Notes under the pieces: model-generated
The model's database searches: none
What the model saw: only the letters and a program-made list of their open reading frames with translations
What the model was told of the DNA's origin: nothing
Assembly (NCBI RefSeq): GCF_900446695.1
Contig: NZ_UAVP01000003.1
Span: 1 to 64,000, forward strand
Direction of reading: 5' to 3'
Source: Capnocytophaga sputigena
Lineage (GTDB): Bacteria; Bacteroidota; Bacteroidia; Flavobacteriales; Flavobacteriaceae
DNA length: 64,000 nucleotides
In this document: in pieces, positions 27,012 through 36,552 of the stretch
Layout: every line of letters begins with the position of its first letter
How positions within the stretch are numbered: position 1 is the stretch's first letter
Position numbers and translations under genes: made by a program

Positions 27012-28355
27012 ATGTTACCAGAAGAAGAAAACTACGCCGTTAGCAAATTTGAATCAATGCTCAAAGAGAATAATATTCTCTTTTTTGACGTGGATGAATT
27101 TGAGGAGATTGTAGAATATTACGTAGAATATGGGCGCATTAGTAAAGCCAAACGTGCCTTAGAGATTGGATTATCGCAACACCCCGATGCGTCTTCACTG
27201 AAATTGCTAAATGCTGAGCAACTGGTGTTTGAAGACCGTTTGGAGGAAGCGTCAGAAATTCTCAATGAATTGCTCGTGCTTGAACCTATGAATGCCGAAG
27301 TACACGCACAGCAGGCTAATCTGTATTCTAAAATGAATAAACATCATCGTGCTATTGAGTTGTTGCAATATGCCCTCACTCTTACTGATGATGCTTCCAA
27401 TATTTATGCCTTAATAGCAATGGAATACCTCTATGTAGAGGATTATACCAATGCTAAAAACTATTTTATCAGATGTTTAGAACAAGACCCTCAGGACTAT
27501 ACAGCGCTACAACAGTTAGTATTCTGTTATGAAGTTTTAGGCGATGTACAAGAGGCTACTTCTTTCTTAAATCATTACTTGGATCAAAATCCTTATTGTG
27601 AAGTTGCTTGGTATTATCTCGGCAGACTCTATTTGGCTATTGGTGATTACAAAAATGCTTTGCGTTGCCTCGATTTTGCTATTATCAGTGACGATACTTT
27701 CACGGGGGCTTATTTTGAAAAAGCACGTGTACTCGAAATGATGGAAGATTACGAAAAAGCCATTGAGAACTACAAAATTACTCTCACTCTTGACGATCCT
27801 TCAGCTTTAGCTTATTTACATATAGGTCGTTGCTATGAAAAAATGCATAATGATACTAAAGCAGAAGAGTATTATTTTAGAGCTACTCACGAAGATCCTC
27901 AATTAGACAAAGCGTGGATTACCTTAGCCGACTTTTATTACTTGCGACATAATCACAGCAAAGCCTTGAAATATATTCAGAAAGTACTCACTTTTGAACC
28001 TAATGAGCCTTATTATTGGCGTCGATATGCCGAATTGAATTATTTTGAATTCCAAAATCTTGAAGAAGCTGAATATGGCTATCGCAAGGCTGTACAAAAT
28101 GGCGATTATTCTTATAATACGCTTATTGAATGGGTAGATTTGATGTTCCTCACCAAAAAATATGGAGATGCATTGCCTATTGTTGCAGATATAGTACATA
28201 TTTATCCACACGAACTCAACAATTATTTTCGTCTTTCCTTAGCTTATTATGGTGTAGGTGATGAGCATACAGCATTGCAATATTATCAAATGGGCGTTAC
28301 TAAAGCTCCCGAATGGCAATCTTTCTTTGAAAACAAGTTTAACTTCAAAATGTAA
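27012..28355 (+). CDS. Tetratricopeptide repeat protein
   Basis: This 447-residue soluble protein is made of TPR units almost throughout (for example AEVHAQQANLYSKMNKHHRA, VAWYYLGRLYLAIGDYKNAL, AYLHIGRCYEKMHNDTKAEE and the C-terminal LAYYGVGDEHTALQYYQMG). TPRs mediate protein-protein contacts. It lies 5 bases before the flippase gene, a pairing that appears in many Flavobacteriaceae, suggesting a shared role in envelope polysaccharide export; that role is inferred. Confidence 0.88.
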   Translation: MLPEEENYAVSKFESMLKENNILFFDVDEFEEIVEYYVEYGRISKAKRALEIGLSQHPDASSLKLLNAEQLVFEDRLEEASEILNELLVLEPMNAEVHAQQANLYSKMNKHHRAIELLQYALTLTDDASNIYALIAMEYLYVEDYTNAKNYFIRCLEQDPQDYTALQQLVFCYEVLGDVQEATSFLNHYLDQNPYCEVAWYYLGRLYLAIGDYKNALRCLDFAIISDDTFTGAYFEKARVLEMMEDYEKAIENYKITLTLDDPSALAYLHIGRCYEKMHNDTKAEEYYFRATHEDPQLDKAWITLADFYYLRHNHSKALKYIQKVLTFEPNEPYYWRRYAELNYFEFQNLEEAEYGYRKAVQNGDYSYNTLIEWVDLMFLTKKYGDALPIVADIVHIYPHELNNYFRLSLAYYGVGDEHTALQYYQMGVTKAPEWQSFFENKFNFKM

Positions 28356-28360
28356 TTATT

Positions 28361-29803
28361 ATGGGCATAGTGCTCCGTCAGTCGTTTAAGAATGTAGTGG
28401 CTACCTATTTGGGGTTTGCCATAGGGGCACTGAACACCCTTTTCTTATTTACTTATTTCCTTTCCAAAGCACAATATGGCTTGGTGAGTTATGTTACTTC
28501 CACTGCTACTATTCTTTCTCCACTTATCGCTTTTGGAGTAAATAATACTTTAGTACGTTATTATACGGCTTACCAGCATAAGGAAGAGCAAGCAAAATTC
28601 AACCTAATGCTTTGCTTTTTACCTTTGCTCATCATTGTACCTGCTACCTTTATTGGGGTAATCGGGTACGAACAAATCGCTCAATGGCTTTCGGCAAAGA
28701 ATACAGAAGTGCGCAATTACGTTTTACTCATTTTCCTCACTTCAGTAGCAATGGCTTACTTTGAGATTGCTTATGCGTGGACACGTGTACAGCTAAAAAC
28801 TGTCTTTGGCAATTTCCTCAAAGAAGTATTCCATAGGGTAGGGGTGATGCTTTTATTAGTAGCCATTTACTTTGGTATTATTGACTTTTACCAACTGATG
28901 TGGGGGGTGTTCTGGGTGTATGCCTTGCGTATGCTCTTGATGTTCGTTTTCGCTTTCTATGTACGCCGACCAGAATTTGCTTGGGGATTGCCAAAGAACA
29001 AGAAAGAAGTTTTTTTATATAGTCTTTTTGTGATTTTATCGGGGTCTGTAGCTTCTGTATTGATGGACATAGATAAGTTTATGCTCAACCAATACCTGCC
29101 TATTAGTGAGATTGCGGTGTATAATGTAGCTATCTTTACCGCCACAGTGATTGCTATTCCTTACCGCAGTATGTACCAGATTGTAAGTCCCCTCACAGCA
29201 CAATTTATGAACCAACAGAAGCCTCAAGAGCTTGCGGATTTGTACAAGCGCAGTACGGTAAATACTTACTTTGTGAGTATGGTCATTTGTGTGCTTATTG
29301 TGGTGAATGCCCAGCAGTGTTACGCCCTCCTATCCGATAAGGATTATAGCACAGGGCTTGGCGTGCTTATCATCATATCCGTAGTGAAACTCTCTGATGC
29401 CCTAGTAGGTTTCAGCAATGCAGTATTACTCAATTCTCCTTACTATCGCACAGTGCTATTTTTGGGCATTTTCTTGGTCATAGGCACTGTTTTAATGAAT
29501 ATGTGGCTCATTCCTATTTATGGGATTAATGGAGCTGGATTTGCTACTCTTTTAGCTTTTACTTCGTATAATCTTCTTAAGTCGGGTTTTGTGTATCGCA
29601 AATACAACTTACAACCTTTTTATAAAGAAACACTACAGACCACCTTCTTTGGTATCGTAGCCATAGGAGGTTTCTTCTTCTGGGATTTTCCGTTTCACCC
29701 GCTGATTAATATTGGTTTGAAATCATTGTTTGTAGGAGTCTTTTGGTTATGGGCACTTATCAAATTTTGTTTGTCAGAAGAACTATTAAAAATACTTAAA
29801 TAA
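28361..29803 (+). CDS. Oligosaccharide flippase (Wzx/MATE-like) family protein
   Basis: This 480-residue integral membrane protein has many hydrophobic helices and the usual polysaccharide-flippase N-terminus (RQSFKNVVATYLGFAIGALN). It has an FGVNNTLVRYY segment and a central SVASVLMDIDKFMLNQYL motif like those of Wzx proteins. It should move lipid-linked saccharides across the inner membrane. The TPR gene is immediately upstream and a small hypothetical gene begins 2 bases downstream. Confidence 0.85.
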   Translation: MGIVLRQSFKNVVATYLGFAIGALNTLFLFTYFLSKAQYGLVSYVTSTATILSPLIAFGVNNTLVRYYTAYQHKEEQAKFNLMLCFLPLLIIVPATFIGVIGYEQIAQWLSAKNTEVRNYVLLIFLTSVAMAYFEIAYAWTRVQLKTVFGNFLKEVFHRVGVMLLLVAIYFGIIDFYQLMWGVFWVYALRMLLMFVFAFYVRRPEFAWGLPKNKKEVFLYSLFVILSGSVASVLMDIDKFMLNQYLPISEIAVYNVAIFTATVIAIPYRSMYQIVSPLTAQFMNQQKPQELADLYKRSTVNTYFVSMVICVLIVVNAQQCYALLSDKDYSTGLGVLIIISVVKLSDALVGFSNAVLLNSPYYRTVLFLGIFLVIGTVLMNMWLIPIYGINGAGFATLLAFTSYNLLKSGFVYRKYNLQPFYKETLQTTFFGIVAIGGFFFWDFPFHPLINIGLKSLFVGVFWLWALIKFCLSEELLKILK

Positions 29804-29805
29804 AT

Positions 29806-30249
29806 ATGCATCCACGTATCAAAAACATTCTTGAAAATTACACTTATCCTATTATCAAATCTATTACTTACCCTAATGGTGATATGTTTGTTTTAGAAGG
29901 GCAATGGTTAGGGGAAGAGTATCACCTGCGTATATTGTGTCAATCTACTTTAGATAGTTATTTTAAGTATAATGAAGCGGATTATGTTTCTAATCTCTAT
30001 CCACAAATGGTGGCAGAAAATGCTCAATATGAAGTGTATGGAGGTGAATGTAGTTGGGAAGGAGATGGTTTTATTTACCTTATCCATAAAGAGAGTAGCG
30101 AACTTTTATGGTTTTTGTTTTTAGATAATAGCGAGTACTTTAAGGAAGCCTATTTTGAAGATACAAACCATATAATCACTCGTTCTGAACTTAACTTACA
30201 ACTAAGAATTCCTATTAATGCCCCAGAAAAACTAAGTGTAATAAAATGA
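29806..30249 (+). CDS. Hypothetical protein
   Basis: This 147-residue soluble protein has no family I recognise. It has a strand-rich centre with several Trp/Tyr positions (QYEVYGGECSWEGDGFIYLI) and an acidic region near LFLDNSEYFKEAYFED. The composition resembles small immunity-type proteins. Its stop overlaps the next start (ATGA), so the two are translationally coupled. Confidence 0.6.
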   Translation: MHPRIKNILENYTYPIIKSITYPNGDMFVLEGQWLGEEYHLRILCQSTLDSYFKYNEADYVSNLYPQMVAENAQYEVYGGECSWEGDGFIYLIHKESSELLWFLFLDNSEYFKEAYFEDTNHIITRSELNLQLRIPINAPEKLSVIK

Positions 30250-30773
30250 CTTCAGAAGAAATAAAAGCTATTGTCTATTATATCCAAGGCTTACAAGCTC
30301 TTTGGAAAGAAGGTTATAATGCGGAAAAAGTTGCCCTTTACAACTATCAATTTAGCTTAAGGGCAGAAATGGATATGCCTGATGGCTTACTTGATGTTAT
30401 TGAAATGTTGGAGATGTGGGACGATAATTGGATATATGGAACAGTTCCTCTTACTGAAAAAGAAGCTACTACAATTATTCAAGAGGAATTAAATATTGAT
30501 ATATACCACCCAGAGAAAGATACTATAGCATTGGTTACCAATGAGTTCATTAGTCAGCTAAAAGAGGAGTGTTCCTCAAATAAAATTGTGGTTAAAGCGC
30601 TTGAAAATGCCCAAGAACTTATTTCCTATGATGAATATCTTGTAGCCCTTCAAAATGTATTAAACGAATTGCTCACTCATCACATCCGTATTCCAGCTCA
30701 TATTTTAGCTATTATTGATGTAGTGGAAGACCCTCATATTCAGAGATTGCAAGCTTCTTTATGGGGAATATAA
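30246..30773 (+). CDS. Hypothetical protein with a module shared with the next gene
   Basis: This 175-residue protein is not in a family I can name. Its first 90 residues (IVYYIQGLQALWKEGYNAEK, the following FSLRAE segment, GLLDVIEMLEMW and EKEATTIIQEELNI) align by eye with the C-terminal 80 residues of the following 401-aa protein. The second half is helical (SNKIVVKALENAQELISYDE). It overlaps the preceding gene by 4 bases. Confidence 0.6.
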   Translation: MTSEEIKAIVYYIQGLQALWKEGYNAEKVALYNYQFSLRAEMDMPDGLLDVIEMLEMWDDNWIYGTVPLTEKEATTIIQEELNIDIYHPEKDTIALVTNEFISQLKEECSSNKIVVKALENAQELISYDEYLVALQNVLNELLTHHIRIPAHILAIIDVVEDPHIQRLQASLWGI

Positions 30774-30786
30774 AACATTATTGATT

Positions 30787-31992
30787 ATGAAAAACATCAC
30801 TACTTTAGAACTTCTTAGATATATGAAATATCGAGCACCAATGTATATTAGGAAGTATGATATATTTTACCTCAAAACTTTTTTCAATGGTTGGGCTCTT
30901 CGCTATAAAGGGGAAGATGTAGGGCTTCGATTGCTGCAACAAGGATTTTTCCCTTGGTTACAAGAAAAATACCCAAGGGATATTGATAATTGGGCAGAAA
31001 AGCTTTTTGTTATGTGGAAAAGTGAAAAAGCAGCTTTGCTCTACTTCTTCCTATTATTCGATGAATTCTATAATAAGTATTTTTCTGAACATTCTCAGGA
31101 TTTATCAATAGAGGAACTGATAGCTTTTTTAGAACCTCACCCTGAGCTACATATTAGCAAAAAGAGTATTTTCGCTTTGGAAATATTTCTCAATAATTGG
31201 CAAGAAGCACACCCTGCAATACAAACAAAAGTATTAGGCGACTTTTATCTTTGGCTACAACAGATATATCCTAATGAAAAAACTAATAACTGGTCAAATT
31301 TGCTGTTTTCAGTTTTCAAAACAGAAGAGAATGCCTTAAAGCAGTTTTTCGAACTCTTTGGTGATTTTTGTTTAGAAAACAGTAAAAAAGATAGTAACTC
31401 TTTGACATTGATTGAGCTAATTGAGCTTGTGAGAACTTCACCTGAGAAGTATATAGAGAAATATGATGTTGAATGTTTTCACGTTTTTCTAATAGGATAT
31501 ATGTTGCGAGATAACACCAAAATTCCTGGTGAAAAAATATTAACTGAATTCTACCATTGGTTACAGAAAAGATATATTATTTATGATAGTAGAGGATGGT
31601 CGGGTATACTTTTATTGGAAGCCAAAACAAGAGAAAAAGCATTAGATATGTTTTTTGAATTGTTTGATGTTTTCCTTGGAAGAACTACAGAAGTAGTACC
31701 TCCTCCTCTAACACCTAAAGAAGTTGCCACTAAAGCAAAATATATACGAGGTCTGCAAAAAATCCTAAAGAAGAAAGAATACAAACAAGGGGATGCTGAA
31801 ACTTATACCTTATTCTTTGCAAGTGATCATAGAAAAACTGCAAGAGGATTACAGGACATTATAGCTGATTTGTGTACTGATTATGAGAAGAAAAGAGATA
31901 AACAAGAAATTGAGCTTCTTGCTCGTGAGCGTTTGGGAATAGTAGATTTACATAAATCTATATTTATTGAAAACAACGAAATTCGACAATAA
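30787..31992 (+). CDS. Hypothetical protein with three internal repeats
   Basis: This 401-residue protein contains three tandem helical repeats of about 100 residues. Each begins with TxxELLxxM/L and PxxYIxKYD-like segments and ends with a Trp-rich 'FYxWLQxxY...WSxxLF...ALxxFFxLFDxF' block (repeats at roughly residues 2-103, 106-205 and 208-305). A C-terminal module (residues 318-400: KYIRGLQKILKKKEYKQGD ... ARERLGI) matches the N-terminus of the upstream 175-aa protein. No known family was recognised. ATG 30787 was chosen over an in-frame TTG six bases upstream. Confidence 0.6.
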   Translation: MKNITTLELLRYMKYRAPMYIRKYDIFYLKTFFNGWALRYKGEDVGLRLLQQGFFPWLQEKYPRDIDNWAEKLFVMWKSEKAALLYFFLLFDEFYNKYFSEHSQDLSIEELIAFLEPHPELHISKKSIFALEIFLNNWQEAHPAIQTKVLGDFYLWLQQIYPNEKTNNWSNLLFSVFKTEENALKQFFELFGDFCLENSKKDSNSLTLIELIELVRTSPEKYIEKYDVECFHVFLIGYMLRDNTKIPGEKILTEFYHWLQKRYIIYDSRGWSGILLLEAKTREKALDMFFELFDVFLGRTTEVVPPPLTPKEVATKAKYIRGLQKILKKKEYKQGDAETYTLFFASDHRKTARGLQDIIADLCTDYEKKRDKQEIELLARERLGIVDLHKSIFIENNEIRQ

Positions 31993-32007
31993 AAACTATC
32001 GCTTTTC

Positions 32008-32039
32008 TTTGGTAGGTTACTCTTTTTTACGTACCTTTG
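32008..32039 (+). promoter_or_regulatory. Bacteroidetes-type promoter of the DASS transporter gene
   Basis: TTTG at 32008-32011 and TACCTTTG at 32032-32039 are 20 bases apart, close to consensus, and lie 47 bases before the ATG. Confidence 0.65.
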
Positions 32040-32086
32040 TCGGTGCATTTTTAAATTACTTTGAATTTTAAACTTACCAAAATATT

Positions 32087-33562
32087 ATGCCTAAAGAATT
32101 AGAAAATGTAATGACCAATCACTTTGAAAAAAAACACCTCATCGCCTTAATGTGTATAGTGTTTTTAACCATTGTAGTGTGGAATCTCCCTACCGACATA
32201 TTCCATATCAATGGTCTAACAGTGATACATCAGCGAATTATCGCTATTTTTGTATTTGCCACCCTAATGTGGATTAGTGAAGCAATCCCTTCGTGGGCTA
32301 CTTCATTGGGTATTATCGCTCTAATGTGTTTAACGGTTTCTAACCACAGTCTGTTTTTCTTTAAAGCTGAAGAGAATGAGATTTTTGGAAAGCTGCTTAG
32401 TAGTGAAGAAATTATGGCTACTTTTGCTAACCCTGTGATTATCCTCTTTCTTGGAGGATTCTTCTTGGCTATTGCTGCCACTAAATCAGGTTTAGATGTA
32501 TTGCTCGCCAAGAATCTAATACGTCCATTTGGGCGCAAGAGCGAAAATGTACTATTAGGCTTTCTGCTTATCACGGGTATTTTCTCAATGTTTGTAAGCA
32601 ATACGGCTACAGCGGCGATGATGCTCACTTTCCTTACACCTGTTTTTGTAGTACTACCTGCGAGTGGTAAAGGACGTACAGCGCTCACGATGAGTATCCC
32701 CATTGCTGCTAATTTAGGCGGTATGGCTACCCCTATCGGTACACCTCCTAATGCCATTGCTTTGCAAGCTCTCAACAATCCTAAAGGACTAAATATGGGT
32801 ATTGATTTCGGTGAGTGGATGGCATTTATGTTCCCCTTAGTACTTTTGTTGCTCTTCATCTCGTGGCGATTGATACTGAAATTCTTTCCTTTGAAAGAAA
32901 AGACAATCAACTTACACATTTTGGGTAAAGTACACCGCGGCTGGCGTATGTGGGTAGTGAGTGGTACTTTTGTCATTACCATTTTTTTATGGCTAATTCC
33001 CAGTGAATTAACGGGTATTGATGCCAATACCGTAGCCTTAATACCTATGGGTATTTTTGCTGCTACAGGAGTGATTACTGCTAAAGACTTACAATCGATT
33101 GATTGGAGTGTTATTTGGATGGTAGCAGGTGGTTTTGCTTTAGGTTTAGGCATCAACGAATCAGGATTAGCTAAATTGGCTATCGCTACCATACCCTTTG
33201 GATCGTGGTCACCTATTGTAGTGTTGATTGCCTCAGGACTTATTTGTTACGTTCTCAGTAACTTTATTTCTAACACAGCAGCAGCAGCTTTGTTAATCCC
33301 TATTTTGGTGGCTATTTGTAATGGAATGCAAGAAAGATTGGGCGAAATAGGAGGTACCTCTACCATACTTATCGGTATAGCTTTATCGGCTTCAGCAGCA
33401 ATGTGTTTGCCTATATCAACACCCCCCAATGCAATTGCGTACTCTACAGGTTTAGTAAAACAAAATGATATGCTAAAAATAGGACTTATTATAGGTATCA
33501 TCAGTATGATAATAGGCTATCTTACCTTGTTTTTAGTAGGTGAAATGCATTTATTAGGATAA
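32087..33562 (+). CDS. DASS/SLC13-family sodium-dicarboxylate symporter
   Basis: This 491-residue inner-membrane transporter shows the DASS (divalent anion:sodium symporter) duplication. The two sodium/substrate motifs are FVSNTATAAMMLTFL with TPIGTPPNAIA, and NFISNTAAAALLIPIL with PISTPPNAIAY. It probably imports C4-dicarboxylates or related anions with sodium. It has its own promoter and is not in an obvious operon. An in-frame ATG at 32111 is a possible later start. Confidence 0.9.
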   Translation: MPKELENVMTNHFEKKHLIALMCIVFLTIVVWNLPTDIFHINGLTVIHQRIIAIFVFATLMWISEAIPSWATSLGIIALMCLTVSNHSLFFFKAEENEIFGKLLSSEEIMATFANPVIILFLGGFFLAIAATKSGLDVLLAKNLIRPFGRKSENVLLGFLLITGIFSMFVSNTATAAMMLTFLTPVFVVLPASGKGRTALTMSIPIAANLGGMATPIGTPPNAIALQALNNPKGLNMGIDFGEWMAFMFPLVLLLLFISWRLILKFFPLKEKTINLHILGKVHRGWRMWVVSGTFVITIFLWLIPSELTGIDANTVALIPMGIFAATGVITAKDLQSIDWSVIWMVAGGFALGLGINESGLAKLAIATIPFGSWSPIVVLIASGLICYVLSNFISNTAAAALLIPILVAICNGMQERLGEIGGTSTILIGIALSASAAMCLPISTPPNAIAYSTGLVKQNDMLKIGLIIGIISMIIGYLTLFLVGEMHLLG

Positions 33563-33616
33563 TATGAAAAGCATCATTATCTTACTTGTATATATTAGAT
33601 AAATAAATTATAAATT

Positions 33617-33970
33617 ATGAATTACGATAATTTTTTTCTTCCTGCAGAAAATTTTGAGGAAAGCAAGCGGTTTTTTACAGAAGTCTTAAAATTGAAAATC
33701 AAGTTTGATTTTTCAGAAATAGGAATGATAGCTTTCAGTGTGGGAGATGAAGAACCTGCCATTATTTTAAAAGATAAAAAGAAATTCCCTAACACGAAAC
33801 CAACTATTTGGATCGAAGTGGATGATGTAAAACAAATATATGATGAGTTACAAGGAAAGGGGGTATCGTTTTTGAGTCCACCGTTTTCCATCAGAACAGG
33901 GTGGGCGATTGAGTTTTTAGACCCATCGGGAAATGTATTAGGTTTTACAGATTACAAAGTAGAAAAATAA
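33617..33970 (+). CDS. VOC (glyoxalase/bleomycin-resistance) family protein
   Basis: This 117-residue single-domain VOC protein has the two babab units: AENFEESKRFFTEVLKLKIK and VDDVKQIYDELQGKGVSFLS, ending FLDPSGNVLGFTDY, which carries the family's metal-position segment. Activity (isomerase, antibiotic binding or other) cannot be told from the sequence. Confidence 0.85.
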   Translation: MNYDNFFLPAENFEESKRFFTEVLKLKIKFDFSEIGMIAFSVGDEEPAIILKDKKKFPNTKPTIWIEVDDVKQIYDELQGKGVSFLSPPFSIRTGWAIEFLDPSGNVLGFTDYKVEK

Positions 33971-33993
33971 AACCTCTCTTAGGATAATAAATT

Positions 33994-34436
33994 ATGGCAC
34001 TTTGGCAATATCAATTTACAATCATACCTAATCAATATATATTGAAAGATATATCTAATGACGAGTTTGAATATGAATTATGGGAACACGCTAATATTCA
34101 TAAAGAAGATTTTATGCAGGTGAACTCTTTTCTGCCAAAGACTAAATCTTGGAGTGAGAATTTAGATATATATATGGCAATACTGATTCTAACTGTTTGG
34201 AAGTATTTTTTGATAGAGAAAATAGGGTTACTTCAGTTTCTTTAAGAATAGATTTCAGAAGTGATTGCAATAAAATACTTTATCATTTATTATCTTTTTT
34301 CAAAGCAAAAGATTATACTTTATTGGATGAGAACTTACAACCAATAAAAACAATAAATAATGAAAGTTTGGAAGTAATTATGAAACAATCTGTTCAATAC
34401 GAAAAATATAATAGATTAGCATCTTGTAAATTTTAA
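33994..34436 (+). pseudogene. Hypothetical (WapI-like immunity-type) gene, frameshifted at an AT repeat
   Basis: Two overlapping frames form one protein. Frame 1 gives MALWQYQFTIIPNQYILKDI to WSENLDIY. The product then continues only if two bases are removed at the (AT)5 run 34166-34175, giving GNTDSNCLEVFFDRENRVTS and so on to base 34436. With the shift it would be about 146 residues of a type common in Bacteroidetes small hypothetical (immunity-like) proteins. The break at a dinucleotide run suggests slippage: phase variation, decay, or a sequencing error. Confidence 0.65.
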
Positions 34437-34457
34437 AAAGTAAGGAACATTAAAAAA

Positions 34458-35138
34458 ATGAAGAACATTATCATCACAGGTACCAGCCGAGGAATAGGCT
34501 TTGAATTGGTACAACAGTTGGCATCTCAAGGGCATAACATCTTAGCTCTTTCTCGGCATACAGCTCCTATAGAAGCACTGAAGTTACCCAAAGTACGTTG
34601 TTTCTCTTTTGACATTACCTTAGCTACGGATAGAGAAGCCGTAGCGCAGTTTGTAAAAGAGCAATGGCAAAAGGTAGATATCTTGATTCACAACGCAGGA
34701 AAACTCATCAACAAACCTTTTGAAGCCCTTACAGAAACCGACTTTTTAGAAGTATATAAAGTGAATGTATTTGGGGTAGCACTCCTCACACAACAACTAC
34801 TGCCTTTTATGGAGAAAGGTGCACACGTGGTGAGTATTAGCAGTATGGGAGGCATACAAGGGAGCTTGAAGTTCGGTGGTTTGGCAGCATATAGCTCCTC
34901 CAAAGGTGCCTTGATTACCCTATCGGAGCTTTTAGCCGAAGAGTATAAAGAGCGTGGTATTATCTTCAATACCTTAGCCTTAGGAGCCGTACAGACTGAG
35001 ATGCTCACCGAAGCCTTCCCTGATTATAAAGCTAATATCACCCCACAACAAATGGCGCGCTACATCGCTGATTTTGCTTTCAATGGGGGAGAAGTATTCA
35101 ACGGAAAGGTTTTACAAGTAGCCAATACAACGCCTTAA
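34458..35138 (+). CDS. Short-chain dehydrogenase/reductase
   Basis: This 226-residue classical SDR has a TGTSRGIG cofactor-binding motif at the N-terminus, HNAG, a catalytic Ser in SISSMGG and the YSSSK pair. It reduces or oxidises an unidentified carbonyl or alcohol with NAD(P). It is followed by a YciI gene 40 bases downstream. Confidence 0.9.
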   Translation: MKNIIITGTSRGIGFELVQQLASQGHNILALSRHTAPIEALKLPKVRCFSFDITLATDREAVAQFVKEQWQKVDILIHNAGKLINKPFEALTETDFLEVYKVNVFGVALLTQQLLPFMEKGAHVVSISSMGGIQGSLKFGGLAAYSSSKGALITLSELLAEEYKERGIIFNTLALGAVQTEMLTEAFPDYKANITPQQMARYIADFAFNGGEVFNGKVLQVANTTP

Positions 35139-35178
35139 AACACTAACGAGTAAAGAATAAAAACTAATATCTAATAAT

Positions 35179-35466
35179 ATGTATATCATTATTTTAACGT
35201 ATCAGAAAGACCTTTCAGAGGTTGAAAAACACTTAGAAGCCCATCGCGCTTACTTAGATAAGTATTATGCTTCAGGGCATTTTGTTGCTTCAGGAGCACA
35301 GGTGCCTCGCAAGGGAGGGGTAATTTTGTGTAAGGGGGGCAGTAAGGAAGAAATACTAGACATCATTACTCAAGATCCTTTTCACGAGCATCGAATAGCT
35401 ACCTATCAAATTATTGAATTTATCCCTACCAAATTCTCTGAAGCATTCGAGAAGGTACTCTCTTAA
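35179..35466 (+). CDS. YciI-family protein
   Basis: This 95-residue protein matches YCII-related proteins: VEKHLEAHRAYLDKYYASGH with the conserved His, FVASGAQVPRKGG, and DPFHEHRIATYQIIEF at the C-terminus. YciI-like proteins have a ferredoxin-like fold with a His-Asp pair; their substrate is generally unknown. It is probably co-transcribed with the SDR gene. Confidence 0.85.
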   Translation: MYIIILTYQKDLSEVEKHLEAHRAYLDKYYASGHFVASGAQVPRKGGVILCKGGSKEEILDIITQDPFHEHRIATYQIIEFIPTKFSEAFEKVLS

Positions 35467-35480
35467 AACTATAATAACAA

Positions 35481-36062
35481 ATGGACTTACAACAACTAAT
35501 TAAAAATTTCCCTTGGCGAAGATTTGGTACCCCTTATGAAACCAATGCTAATATAGTAAAGCAAAGTATAGTAAAAATACTTGATGGAGCAGCTACTGAA
35601 AAAGACTATCAAAACCTTATCTATAGTTTTGAATCACAAGCGTGGCTAATAAAGCTCTCTCCTTGGGGAATGAGATTTTATCTCGCTTTGTTAGAAGAGG
35701 ATAAAGCAAACAAAGTTATATTGTTACGTGATATGCTCACACTTTTTGAGGCAGCAAATTATAGTTCTCAGTCTCCACAAACTAAAGATTTTAAAGCTAC
35801 GAAAGGAAAAGTTGCCAAATATGAAGCCTACAAAGAAAAACTATTCAATGATACCTATGATGGCACTATGGATGAAGAGTTTTTAAAACTTGTCAAATCC
35901 TTAGATCGACACTATTACCACGTGGCTATTATGGAATTATTAGAAGCAAATATCCCTTTGCTTCAGTCCTTAAATACTTCCAAAAATAAGACAATAGCCC
36001 AGAGAGTCACTGCATTGATAGAAGCAATTAAGCATCCTAAAATATATCCTATTAATCAGTAA
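35481..36062 (+). CDS. Hypothetical helical protein
   Basis: This 193-residue protein has no recognised family and no signal peptide. It begins MDLQQLIKNFPWRRFGTPYE and looks helical throughout, with Trp/Phe-rich repeats (WLIKLSPWGMRFYLALLEED). It lies 14 bases after yciI and 49 bases before a lipoprotein gene. The character resembles the immunity-type genes further left. Confidence 0.6.
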   Translation: MDLQQLIKNFPWRRFGTPYETNANIVKQSIVKILDGAATEKDYQNLIYSFESQAWLIKLSPWGMRFYLALLEEDKANKVILLRDMLTLFEAANYSSQSPQTKDFKATKGKVAKYEAYKEKLFNDTYDGTMDEEFLKLVKSLDRHYYHVAIMELLEANIPLLQSLNTSKNKTIAQRVTALIEAIKHPKIYPINQ

Positions 36063-36111
36063 CCTCTTCTAAATCTAAACTTTGGCAAAGTCTATTAATT
36101 ATACATTAAAA

Positions 36112-36552
36112 ATGAAACCACTTTTTATAAGTATTCTTCTATTTTTACTACTTGGTAGCTGTGAAAATAGGGTAGAGGAGAAGCAATATTTTGCAAGTGA
36201 AGAACCTCCTGCTACACCATTGCCTGATAAGGCACCTCCTATACCCTACGTAGATATCCTAAAGCTCAATTACGAAGATTATATCAATCGTTATGAAGAC
36301 AAGTATCACCCTAAAAGTGAAGTTACTTTTATTATGAATGACTTGTTCGATGGAATCATCAGCGAGTTTAGAGTGGGACTATACAATTGTTTCAGTCAAA
36401 AAGAAAGTAAAGAGAATGATATTCTCATCAAAGAAGTAACTTGGGATATTTCCTATTTAGATAACAAATATTTGACAGTATGGTACCACCGAGAAGGAAA
36501 ACACTGGGTACCTATAGAACATTTGCTTTATTCAAAAGATACGAGATTCTAA
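36112..36552 (+). CDS. Small lipoprotein of unknown function
   Basis: This 146-residue protein starts at ATG 36112 with a signal peptide and lipobox LLLGSC. The mature part has a proline-rich linker (EEPPATPLPDKAPPIPYVD) and then a beta-rich domain ending VPIEHLLYSKDTRF. No family is recognised. It should be membrane-anchored outside the cytoplasm. Confidence 0.65.
   Translation: MKPLFISILLFLLLGSCENRVEEKQYFASEEPPATPLPDKAPPIPYVDILKLNYEDYINRYEDKYHPKSEVTFIMNDLFDGIISEFRVGLYNCFSQKESKENDILIKEVTWDISYLDNKYLTVWYHREGKHWVPIEHLLYSKDTRF

Noticed and set aside
32230-33192. Long minus-strand open frame opposite the DASS transporter
   Set aside because: It is the antisense shadow of a strongly conserved transporter gene and has no family-like sequence.
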